Assembly (NCBI RefSeq): GCF_026626635.1
Contig: NZ_JAPNKA010000001.1
Location: 6,200,001 to 6,264,000, forward strand
Direction of reading: 5' to 3'
DNA length: 64,000 bases
Origin: Archangium lansingense
GTDB lineage: Bacteria; Myxococcota; Myxococcia; Myxococcales; Myxococcaceae
Below the pieces are notes generated by a model. It saw nothing but the letters and a program-made list of their open reading frames with translations, did no database searches and was not told the DNA's origin. Both the position numbers and the translations under genes were made by a program. Positions 8,162-15,399 of the stretch are shown here, piece after piece (the first letter of the stretch is position 1; every line of letters starts with the position of its first letter).

Positions 8162-10393
8162 TCAACCAGCCAGGGAGGTGGGGCGGGCGGGTTCCATCTG
8201 GGCGCGCACGAGCCGGGCGTAATGCCCCTGGAGCGCGAGGAGCTCCTCGTGCCTTCCCATCTCCACCACCTGCCCGGCCTCCATTACCAGGATGACGTCC
8301 GCGCTCCGGACCGTGCTCAGCCGGTGGGCGATGATGACGCGGGTGCAATGCAGCGAGGCCAGCGCCTGATGCACGTGACTCTCGGTGATGGCATCCAGGG
8401 CGCTGGTGGCCTCGTCGAGCAGCAGCACCGCGGGCTCATGTGCCAGGGCCCTCGCCAGGGCCATCCGCTGGCGCTGGCCTCCGGAGAGCATCAACCCCTG
8501 GTCGCCCATGGGCGTGTCGTACTGGAGGGGCATGGCCATGATGTCGTCGTGGATCTGAGCCAGCCGGCTCGCCTCCATCACCCGCTCCAAGGGGAGGTCC
8601 GGTCTTCCCAGTGCGATGGCCTCCCGGAGGGTGCTCCCGAAGAAGGAGGGGTTCTGCGGAACGACGCCCATCTGGCCTCGCACGGATTGCAGATCCAACT
8701 CCCCCAGGTCCACGCCGTCGTAGCTCACCCGTCCGGAGGTGGGCAGGTACAGCCCCAGCAGCAGGTTGGCCAGCGTGCTCTTGCCCGCGCCGGAGCGGCC
8801 CACGAGGGCCACGAGCTGTCCCGGCTGGATGCGGACGGACACGTCCCGCACCACCAGGGGCGAGTCGGAACCGAAACGGAAGGAGACGTTCTCCAGCTCG
8901 ATGGCTCCCTGGAGCCTCACTTCCTTGCCCGGGCGATCCATGGGGCGCTCGGGCGTGGCGTCCAGCACGTCGTTGAGGCGCTCCAGGTAGCTGCCCAGCA
9001 GTTGGAGGTTGCCGGCGGTCCCCACGAGGCTGGAGAGCGGGACGAGCAACGCGCTGGCCATCGCGTTGAGGGCGAGCATCTCCCCCAGCGTCAGCTTGCC
9101 TTGCATCACCTGGTAGGCGCCCATGGCCAGGAGCACCAGGGGCGAGGCCAGCTTCACCATGCTCGTCAGCGAGTCCACCCACAGCGTCATCCGCCCGCGC
9201 GCCAGCCCCACGTTGAGCACGTTCACGAAGAGGCTGGCGTAGTCCTGGACCACCCGTTGCTCCGCCCCGAACGCCTTCAGGGTCTGCATCCCCGTCAGCA
9301 TGGCGATGCTGTAGCTCTGGTTCTTGGCGTCCAGCTCCAGGTTCTGCGACAGCAGATGGCGCCGCTGCCATGCGGAGAACAGGAGCACCAGCACCTGGAC
9401 TCCGCACAGTGCCAGCACCACCAGCCCCATCCACGCGTTGGTGAACAGCAGCAGCACCAGGTAGAAGAGCACCAGCGTGCCGTCCAGCAGGGTGGAGATG
9501 GCCGAGGTGGAGAGCGTCTCGCGCACCGTGGCCTGCATGCTCATTCGCGTCAGCAGGTCGCCCGCCGGGCGGAGCTGGAAGAAGGAGTAGGGCAGGCGCA
9601 CCAGGTGCTCCAGGAAGCCCAGCGTCATCGACGCGTCGAGCCGGGTGCGCAGCTCCAGCAGCAGGTGGCCGCGGATGAGCGAGGCCAGGAACTGGAAGAC
9701 CGCCAGCGAGGCCAGCGCCACCGACAGCACCACCAGCAGGTGGTAGTCCCCTCGCGGTACCACCCGGTCCACCACCATCCCCGTGACGAGGGGCACCGCC
9801 AGCGAGAAGAGCTGCAGCGCCGCGGACGTCACCACGATGCGGCCCAGGGTGTCCGACTGACGCACCAGCGGCAGCAGGTAGCGGAAGGCGCCGCTGCGGC
9901 GCGAGGTGAGGTGGTGGAAGTCCTCGGTCGGCTCGAACAGCAGCGCCACGCCGGTGAAGCTCTTGCGGAACTGCTCCAGGGATACCTGACGCCGCCCCTG
10001 GCCCGGGTCCACAAGGTGGACGCAGTCGGGCCCCAGCCGCTCGAACACCACGTAGTGGTTGAAGTTCCAGTGGAGGATGCTGGCCGGCGGCAGGTAGGGC
10101 AGCGCATCCATATCGAGGGACACGCCCTGACCCCGCAGCCCCAGCTTGCGCCCCGCCGCCAGCAACGTCTGGGCCGTGGTGCCGTCGCGGGTCGTGCCCG
10201 CCAGCTCGCGCACCTGCTCCAGGCTCAGCTCCCGGCCGTGGTAACCCAGCACCATCGCCAGACACGCGGGGCCACAGTCCGTCATCGAGAGCTGACGCAC
10301 GTCGGGGACGCGGTGCCGCCGCTGCGCGCGCTCCTGCAACGAGCGCAGCACCGGGAAGCGGTCGAGCAGTCCCTGCTTCGGTTCATCCGCCAT
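8162..10393 (-). CDS. C39-peptidase ABC exporter for the lanthipeptide
   Basis: A 743-residue three-part transporter. Residues 30-155 are a C39 bacteriocin-processing peptidase with catalytic Cys40 (MTDCGPAC), His113 (NHYVVF) and Asp129 (VDP). Six membrane helices follow at about 165-450. The ATPase has Walker A GRSGAGKST, signature LSGGQRQRM, Walker B VLLLDEATSALD and the H-loop IIAHRLS. Such proteins cleave leader peptides after Gly-Gly and export the core, which fits the precursor at 13790-14011. The start overlaps the end of the preceding HlyD gene by 11 bases, so the two are coupled. Confidence 0.93.
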   Translation of the reverse strand: MADEPKQGLLDRFPVLRSLQERAQRRHRVPDVRQLSMTDCGPACLAMVLGYHGRELSLEQVRELAGTTRDGTTAQTLLAAGRKLGLRGQGVSLDMDALPYLPPASILHWNFNHYVVFERLGPDCVHLVDPGQGRRQVSLEQFRKSFTGVALLFEPTEDFHHLTSRRSGAFRYLLPLVRQSDTLGRIVVTSAALQLFSLAVPLVTGMVVDRVVPRGDYHLLVVLSVALASLAVFQFLASLIRGHLLLELRTRLDASMTLGFLEHLVRLPYSFFQLRPAGDLLTRMSMQATVRETLSTSAISTLLDGTLVLFYLVLLLFTNAWMGLVVLALCGVQVLVLLFSAWQRRHLLSQNLELDAKNQSYSIAMLTGMQTLKAFGAEQRVVQDYASLFVNVLNVGLARGRMTLWVDSLTSMVKLASPLVLLAMGAYQVMQGKLTLGEMLALNAMASALLVPLSSLVGTAGNLQLLGSYLERLNDVLDATPERPMDRPGKEVRLQGAIELENVSFRFGSDSPLVVRDVSVRIQPGQLVALVGRSGAGKSTLANLLLGLYLPTSGRVSYDGVDLGELDLQSVRGQMGVVPQNPSFFGSTLREAIALGRPDLPLERVMEASRLAQIHDDIMAMPLQYDTPMGDQGLMLSGGQRQRMALARALAHEPAVLLLDEATSALDAITESHVHQALASLHCTRVIIAHRLSTVRSADVILVMEAGQVVEMGRHEELLALQGHYARLVRAQMEPARPTSLAG

Positions 10394-11351
10394 GGGAGAA
10401 GAGCCCCTTCAGGCCGGGAATCAGCGTCATCAGGATGGACTCGGTTCGCACCCGAGCCTCCACCCGCGCGGGCATGCCATCGAAGTAGTCCAGCGTCCGC
10501 CCGTTCTCCTCGAAGGAGGACGGCAGGCGTGCCTTCACCAGCACGATGGGCCCCTGCACCTCCACCGCGTCCGCCAGCTCCGGCCCCAGGTAGCGCTTGA
10601 GCTCGCCAGGGCCGATGACCTGATCTCCCACGGACTCGATGACCAGCTCGCTCCAGGCATAGCGGAAGCCGTTCAGCTCCACCCGGAGGGACATGCCGGG
10701 CCGCAGCAGCGGCCGGTAAGAGCCGGGGAGGAAGGCCTGCAACATCACCGGGGTCTGCTCGGAAGCCAGGGACAGCGCACGCGTGCCGGGGGTCAGGTAC
10801 TGGCCCGGCTGGATGCGCACGTCCCCGACGAGGCCCGCGAAGGGCGCTCGGAGGCTGCGCGCCTCCAGGCGGGTTCGCGCCAGCTCGCGCTCGGCCCTCA
10901 GCGAGGTCAACGCCTGCCGCGCCGCCACATCCGAGGGGTCCCTCAGGTAGCGCACCAGGTGCGACTCGAACTCGGATTGGAGGCGGGTCAGCGCGCTGCG
11001 TTCCTCCTCGGCCTGGAACGACACCAGCAGCGCCCCCTCCCGCACGCGCTGGCCGGGCTGCACATGCACCTGGGCCACCATGCTGGCCATGGGGACCGTC
11101 AGGTCCGTGCGGCCCTCCAACCGCACCAGCGCTGGGCCCGAGGCGTACTCGGAGATGGTGCCCACGACGCCCAGGACGAACGCCTCCGCGAGCACCGCCA
11201 CCAGCAGCCAGTAGGCCCACACCGTCCAGGCCGGGGACAGACGCAGGACGTCTCCCTTGGGCGGCTGTACGCCGCGCTGGTGGTGCTCCAGGGCCTCCTT
11301 GCGGAAGAGCGAAGGTTTGTCGCTCTGGCCGGACGCTGGTTCAGTGCTCAT
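10383..11351 (-). CDS. HlyD-family membrane fusion protein (exporter adaptor)
   Basis: A 322-residue adaptor with a cytoplasmic N-terminus, one membrane helix near residues 45-65, and paired lipoyl-like half-motifs (VHVQPGQRVREGALL and VRIQPGQYLTPG) around a short coiled coil. This is the layout of periplasmic adaptors of type I secretion and bacteriocin exporters. It overlaps the genes on both sides (11 bases each), placing it between a second adaptor and the C39 exporter in one operon. It probably links the exporter to an outer-membrane channel, which is not encoded in this window. Confidence 0.85.
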   Translation of the reverse strand: MSTEPASGQSDKPSLFRKEALEHHQRGVQPPKGDVLRLSPAWTVWAYWLLVAVLAEAFVLGVVGTISEYASGPALVRLEGRTDLTVPMASMVAQVHVQPGQRVREGALLVSFQAEEERSALTRLQSEFESHLVRYLRDPSDVAARQALTSLRAERELARTRLEARSLRAPFAGLVGDVRIQPGQYLTPGTRALSLASEQTPVMLQAFLPGSYRPLLRPGMSLRVELNGFRYAWSELVIESVGDQVIGPGELKRYLGPELADAVEVQGPIVLVKARLPSSFEENGRTLDYFDGMPARVEARVRTESILMTLIPGLKGLFSHGG

Positions 11352-12300
11352 CGCTCTTCCGCTTCGACATCATCCCGTTTCCATCCGGCGTCGCGTCCGA
11401 GGACACCTCGACCCGCGCCACCGTCCCCGTGGGCAGCGGATGCGACGGGTCGGCCGTCTCCAGGCGAGCCATGGCGAAGACCATCCGGGAGGCCACGTCC
11501 ACCTCGGGCGCCACGTGGGACACCCGGCCGGAGAGCACTGCGCCGCCCTCCTGCACGCGCACGCGCACGGGCAGCTCCACCCTCACCGCCGAGGCCTCCT
11601 CCTGGGGCACGGCGAAGCGCACCTGCTGCGGCCCCTCCCGGAGCAGGTGGAGCACGGCCTGTCCCGGTCTCACCAGCGCCCCCGGGTTCAGGGCGCGGCT
11701 GGCCACCAGCCCATCGAAGGGGGCGCGCAGGGAGGACTCGGCCAGGCGTTGCTGGAGCTGCACCACCCGGGCCTCCCGCTCCGTCACCCGCGCCCGGGCG
11801 CCCTCGTGCTTCGCCGCCGCCATGCGCTGCTCGTACTGGGCCCGGATCAGCTCCTCCTGGGAGAGCGCCCCCACGCTGAGCTGCTTCGGATCCTCGCGCC
11901 GCCGCAGCCGATCCTCCGCTTCGGCCAGCGCCAGCTCTGCGATCCGCAACTCGGCGCGCGCGGACTGCAGCTCCGCCTCCGCCATCGCCCGCTCCTGCTG
12001 CAGCGCCCGCATCTCCAGCGTGGCCAACACTTCGCCCCGGCGAACGTGATCCCCCACCTGCACCCGGACTTCTTCCAGCCGCCCCTCGATGCTGGGGGCG
12101 AGGTCCAGCGCCTCCTCCGAGATGATCACGCCCAGGAACCCCGCGGAGGGGGCTTGCGCGGCGGGAGCCTCCACACGGGCCGGGGCCGGCGGCGGCGCAG
12201 ACGTCGGCTCGGGAGCGGCGCGCAGCCGCAGCGCCCCCAGCACGCCCAGGGTGGCCAGCAGCACCCCGCCCACTCCGCTCATGATTGCCCGGGTTTCCAT
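11341..12300 (-). CDS. Second HlyD-type efflux adaptor
   Basis: A 319-residue protein with an N-terminal membrane anchor (about residues 7-30), a Pro/Ala-rich spacer, the lipoyl half-motif VQVGDHVRRGEVLATLE, a long helical hairpin, the second half-motif LNPGALVRPGQAVLHLL and a beta-barrel region. The ATG at 12300 is chosen because upstream residues in this frame are low-quality and belong to the opposite-strand LanC-like gene. It is the first gene of the minus-strand operon and is divergent from the LanC-like gene at 12431. Two consecutive adaptors ahead of one exporter is unusual; one may serve a different partner. Confidence 0.82.
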   Translation of the reverse strand: METRAIMSGVGGVLLATLGVLGALRLRAAPEPTSAPPPAPARVEAPAAQAPSAGFLGVIISEEALDLAPSIEGRLEEVRVQVGDHVRRGEVLATLEMRALQQERAMAEAELQSARAELRIAELALAEAEDRLRRREDPKQLSVGALSQEELIRAQYEQRMAAAKHEGARARVTEREARVVQLQQRLAESSLRAPFDGLVASRALNPGALVRPGQAVLHLLREGPQQVRFAVPQEEASAVRVELPVRVRVQEGGAVLSGRVSHVAPEVDVASRMVFAMARLETADPSHPLPTGTVARVEVSSDATPDGNGMMSKRKSDEH

Positions 12301-12430
12301 CGACGCGAGTATAGGAGTATAAGCCGGCGCTCTCGATTCTGGTTCGGTGTTGCCGGGGTGCCTGGCCGCAAGCTCCTTCGGCGACCCCCGGCTGGACCCG
12401 CGCCGCGTGACCCATCGAGGATTCGGAAGC

Positions 12431-13636
12431 ATGACCTGGAAGGCCATCGTTGGCGAGGAGAAGCGGGAGCAGCTCCAGACGCTCCTGCGCGCGTATGCGT
12501 CCGGCCCCATCTCCGTCCACCCCGTCCCCTCGCTCTCCAGCGGGTTCGCGGGGGCCGCGCTCTTCTGGGGGTCGCTCGCCCTGGAGCTGGACGATGCGCC
12601 TTCGCTCTCCCGGTGTGAGGAGGCCCTGGAACGGGCCATGGACTCCATGGCCTCCATTCCCAGCAACGCCTGTCTCCACCAAGGCGTGACGGGAGTCGCC
12701 TGGCTCCTCCACCACTTCCACCGGCGTGGGCTCGTGGAGTGCCCGGACGAGACGACCTCCGAGCTCGAGCTGTTGCTCTTGGAGCGTCTCCGGCACCAGC
12801 GGTTTCCCGTCTATGGCCTCTTCGACGGACTGGTGGGCCTTGGCGTCTATGGGCTCGAGCGGCTCCCGTCCGCGTGGGCCCGGGAGTTCCTGGGCGAGGT
12901 CGTGCGGCAACTGGCCGCTCTGGCCATCGAGACGGGACAGGGCACGACGTGGCGGGACCTGTTCGGGTCGCCGGAGGCCGAACGTCCCCAACCCCGGGCT
13001 GACTCCTACAACCTCCGGTTGACGCACGGCGTGCCGGGAGTGGTCTCGGTGCTCGCCCGGTGCGCCGCCGCGGGAATCCACCGTGAGCAAGCCTCTCACC
13101 TGGCGCGCTTGGGCGCCGACTGGGTCCTCGCGCAGCGGCAGGAGGGGCGTTTCCCCTCGCTCTTCATCCCGGGCGGACCGCCCACCCAACATTGGGATGG
13201 CTGGGGCTCTGGAAGCGCGGGGGTGGGGATTGCTCTGCTGTCCGCGGGCCGCGCGCTGGGTGACACACGGCTCGAGCAGGAGGCGCTCTCCATCCTCCTC
13301 GACGTCGCGGCGCGGCCGGAGCCCGAGGCGGACCTCGAGGACGCGGGCATCTGGTTTGGCTCGGCGGGGCTCGCGCACATCTTCAATCGCGCGTTCCAGG
13401 CCACGGGGGAACCTTGCTTGTACGAGGCGGCCCTCTCCTGGCTGCAGCGCACGGTCCGGTTCGCCAGGCACTCGGCGGAGGGGAGCTTCTGGATGCACAC
13501 CTCTTCGCGATCCGACCACTTCCTCTCGGGTGGGCTGGGGACCGCGCTCGTGCTGCTCACGGCCAGTTCCTCCAACGAGCCGACGTGGGATCGCATCTTG
13601 ATGACGGACGTGCAGGGGAGCGACCCCCGGGCTTGA
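12431..13636 (+). CDS. LanC-like protein lacking all zinc ligands
   Basis: A 401-residue paralogue of the LanC at 14152: the opening MTWKAIVGEEKREQLQ parallels MSWSVLVEGELRREVE, and THGVPGVVS and the AGVGIALLSA segment are shared. The three zinc ligands are gone. Cys257 of the sister is Gly259 here (GWGSGSAG versus AWCYGNPG), and Cys305-His306 are Trp308-Phe309 (IWFGSAG versus LCHGSAG). It should therefore not catalyse zinc-dependent thioether cyclisation. It is intact, without internal stops, so a structural or substrate-binding role is plausible. The ATG at 12431 is preferred over 12347 because homology to the sister begins there. Confidence 0.85.
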   Translation: MTWKAIVGEEKREQLQTLLRAYASGPISVHPVPSLSSGFAGAALFWGSLALELDDAPSLSRCEEALERAMDSMASIPSNACLHQGVTGVAWLLHHFHRRGLVECPDETTSELELLLLERLRHQRFPVYGLFDGLVGLGVYGLERLPSAWAREFLGEVVRQLAALAIETGQGTTWRDLFGSPEAERPQPRADSYNLRLTHGVPGVVSVLARCAAAGIHREQASHLARLGADWVLAQRQEGRFPSLFIPGGPPTQHWDGWGSGSAGVGIALLSAGRALGDTRLEQEALSILLDVAARPEPEADLEDAGIWFGSAGLAHIFNRAFQATGEPCLYEAALSWLQRTVRFARHSAEGSFWMHTSSRSDHFLSGGLGTALVLLTASSSNEPTWDRILMTDVQGSDPRA

Positions 13637-13667
13637 GCGCCTGGCGCTCCGTACGGGCAGGGGCGGA

Positions 13668-13707
13668 CCTTCTCCGCGCGAGGTGCGGCTGGGTGTCGCG
13701 GAGAAGG
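13668..13707. terminator. Hairpin between convergent LanC-like and precursor genes
   Basis: Perfect 11-base arms CCTTCTCCGCG (13668-13678) and CGCGGAGAAGG (13697-13707) with an 18-base loop lie between the stop of the plus-strand LanC-like gene (13636) and the stop of the minus-strand precursor gene (13790). Position fits a shared terminator. There is no clear U-tract, as is common in high-GC genomes. Confidence 0.5.
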
Positions 13708-13789
13708 CCCTGGGCACTACCTCGCGCCGGCCGAGATCCTCAGCGGCGCGAATGAATGAAACCGCGTTCCGGGAAGGCCCGGTTCGCGC

Positions 13790-14011
13790 TCAGCAAATGT
13801 CGGTACAGGTGGTCCAGCAGGTGCAGGTACCGCCGTCGCTCTGGTTGCACGACGCCACGATCGTGGCGTCGGGGTTGCACAGCGCGCAGCACGTCGGATT
13901 CCCGCAGACACTGCCGGTAATTCCGCCCGCGACCTTCTCGAGATCGGAGTTCTCGAGAACGCGCATGGTCTCCTTGTGGAGCGCCAGCTTCTTGGTCTGA
14001 ATCTTGGCCAT
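13790..14011 (-). CDS. lanA: Lanthipeptide precursor peptide
   Basis: A 73-residue peptide behind a strong GGGAGG site. Residues 1-30 form a leader that contains KKLALHKETMRVLENSDLEK and ends in VAGG. The K-L-x-L-x-K-E-T-x-x-x-L pattern is the one seen in Bacteroidetes-type (pinensin-like) class I leaders, and the terminal Gly-Gly is a C39 peptidase site. The 43-residue core starts ITGSV, ends CTDIC, and has 9 Cys, 3 Ser and 8 Thr. It lies between the two LanC-like genes and divergent from the active one. Precursor identity is strong from composition and context; the ring pattern cannot be read from sequence. Confidence 0.92.
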   Translation of the reverse strand: MAKIQTKKLALHKETMRVLENSDLEKVAGGITGSVCGNPTCCALCNPDATIVASCNQSDGGTCTCWTTCTDIC

Positions 14012-14066
14012 GATTCCCTCCCAAATCAGCGTTGATGTGATGGTTGGTGACTCAACTGCCGTAGCC

Positions 14067-14094
14067 AATGTACCTTGGCAACACATCGAGTCAA
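14067..14094 (-). promoter_or_regulatory. Predicted promoter of the precursor gene
   Basis: Read on the minus strand, TTGACT (14089-14094) and TACATT (14067-14072) are separated by 16 bases, a reasonable housekeeping-sigma match. Transcription would start near 14060, about 50 bases before the precursor start codon. The surrounding intergenic region is locally AT-richer than the window. Confidence 0.45.
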
Positions 14095-14151
14095 TACAGC
14101 AAAACAGGGTTCTCCCGCATCGCGGGTGAACTGGAGTGAGGACGAGAGCAC

Positions 14152-15399
14152 GTGAGCTGGAGTGTACTTGTCGAGGGGGAGTTGCGGCGTGAGGTGGAGT
14201 CCGTCCTGCGCGGCTTTGCCTCGGGACGCCACACATTTGTCGGACCTACGCTCGCCTCGGGAACCGCGGGCGCTGCCCTCCTATGGGGCTCACTTGCCCT
14301 GGAGCTGGGTGACGAGACCGCACAGGCGCGCTGCGAGGAGGCACTCGCGCATACCTTCGATGCGCTCAGCGCTGCTCCGAGCGATTTCTCCCTGTACCAG
14401 GGTCTGTCCGGGACCGGCTGGGTGCTCCTGCACCTCCATCAGCGCGGGCTCCTCGAGCCGCAGGACGAATCGCTGGAGCAGATCGAGCCACTGCTCATGG
14501 AGCACTCCAAGCGCTCCTCGCTCTACTACGATCTCATTTTCGGCTACGTGGGCCTCGGGGTCTATGGACTCGAGCGGCTTCCCTCTCCCTGGGCGCGTGA
14601 GTTCCTGAGCATGCTCGTGGGCCATTTCGCGCGCCTGGCGATCGAGACGGAGCAGGGCGCGACCTGGCACAGCCATCCCGAGACGATCGGCGAGTTCCGT
14701 GATCTCTTCCCCGAAGGCACCTACAACGTGGGACTGGCCCACGGTGTGCCGGGAGTGGTCTCCCTGCTCGCCCGGTGCGCCGCGGCGGGGATCCGTCCCG
14801 AGGAGTCGGAGCGCTGGGCCCGCGCCGGCATCCGGTGGTTGCTCGCGCAGCGCATGGGGGATCGGTTCCCGTCGCGGTGGTATCACAACCGCCCCCCCGA
14901 CAAGGCCCGGGACGCGTGGTGTTATGGCAATCCAGGTGTGGGAATCGCACTGCTCTCGGCGGCGCATGCCCTGGGGGATGCGCAGCTGGAGCGCGAGGCG
15001 ATCTCCATCCTGCTCGATACGGCAACACCCGGCCGGGAGACGGGGGTGGTCGATGCCAGCCTGTGCCACGGCTCCGCGGGGCTCGTGCACATCTTCAACC
15101 GTGCGTACCAGGCCACCGGGGATACGCGGCTGAAGGAGGCCGCGATCGATTGGCTCCGGCGGACACTCAGGCTCGTCAAGCGCGACGGCGACGAGGTCTT
15201 CTTCGACGCGGTGACCTTTCCGCGGGACGAGAAGGGACATCGCAAGCGCGAGATCGTGCGGGACGATGGAATTCTCACGGGAGGGGCGGGCGTGGCACTG
15301 GCGCTGCTCTCCACCATCTCCCCGAGTGAGCCCACCTGGGATCGCTTCTTGATGACAGATGTGCCGGCGGCCCACCGCGCGCTGGCCGGAGGCGCATGA
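14152..15399 (+). CDS. lanC: Lanthionine synthetase C family protein (cyclase)
   Basis: A 415-residue LanC with an alpha-toroid repeat pattern (GxxG at GLSGTGWVL, GVPGVVSLL, GNPGVGIALL and GSAGLVHIF). All three zinc ligands are present: Cys257 in WCYG and Cys305-His306 in LCHG. LanC proteins bind the dehydrated precursor and catalyse Michael addition of Cys to Dha/Dhb, making thioether rings. The GTG at 14152 gives an N-terminus parallel to its paralogue at 12431. The stop overlaps the LanB start (ATGA at 15396), so cyclase and dehydratase are translationally coupled. Confidence 0.92.
   Translation: MSWSVLVEGELRREVESVLRGFASGRHTFVGPTLASGTAGAALLWGSLALELGDETAQARCEEALAHTFDALSAAPSDFSLYQGLSGTGWVLLHLHQRGLLEPQDESLEQIEPLLMEHSKRSSLYYDLIFGYVGLGVYGLERLPSPWAREFLSMLVGHFARLAIETEQGATWHSHPETIGEFRDLFPEGTYNVGLAHGVPGVVSLLARCAAAGIRPEESERWARAGIRWLLAQRMGDRFPSRWYHNRPPDKARDAWCYGNPGVGIALLSAAHALGDAQLEREAISILLDTATPGRETGVVDASLCHGSAGLVHIFNRAYQATGDTRLKEAAIDWLRRTLRLVKRDGDEVFFDAVTFPRDEKGHRKREIVRDDGILTGGAGVALALLSTISPSEPTWDRFLMTDVPAAHRALAGGA

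Noticed and set aside
8126..10600. Long plus-strand open frame of 824 codons opposite the ABC exporter gene
   Set aside because: It is Gln/His/Arg-rich shadow sequence with no domain. The minus strand carries complete C39 and ABC motifs.
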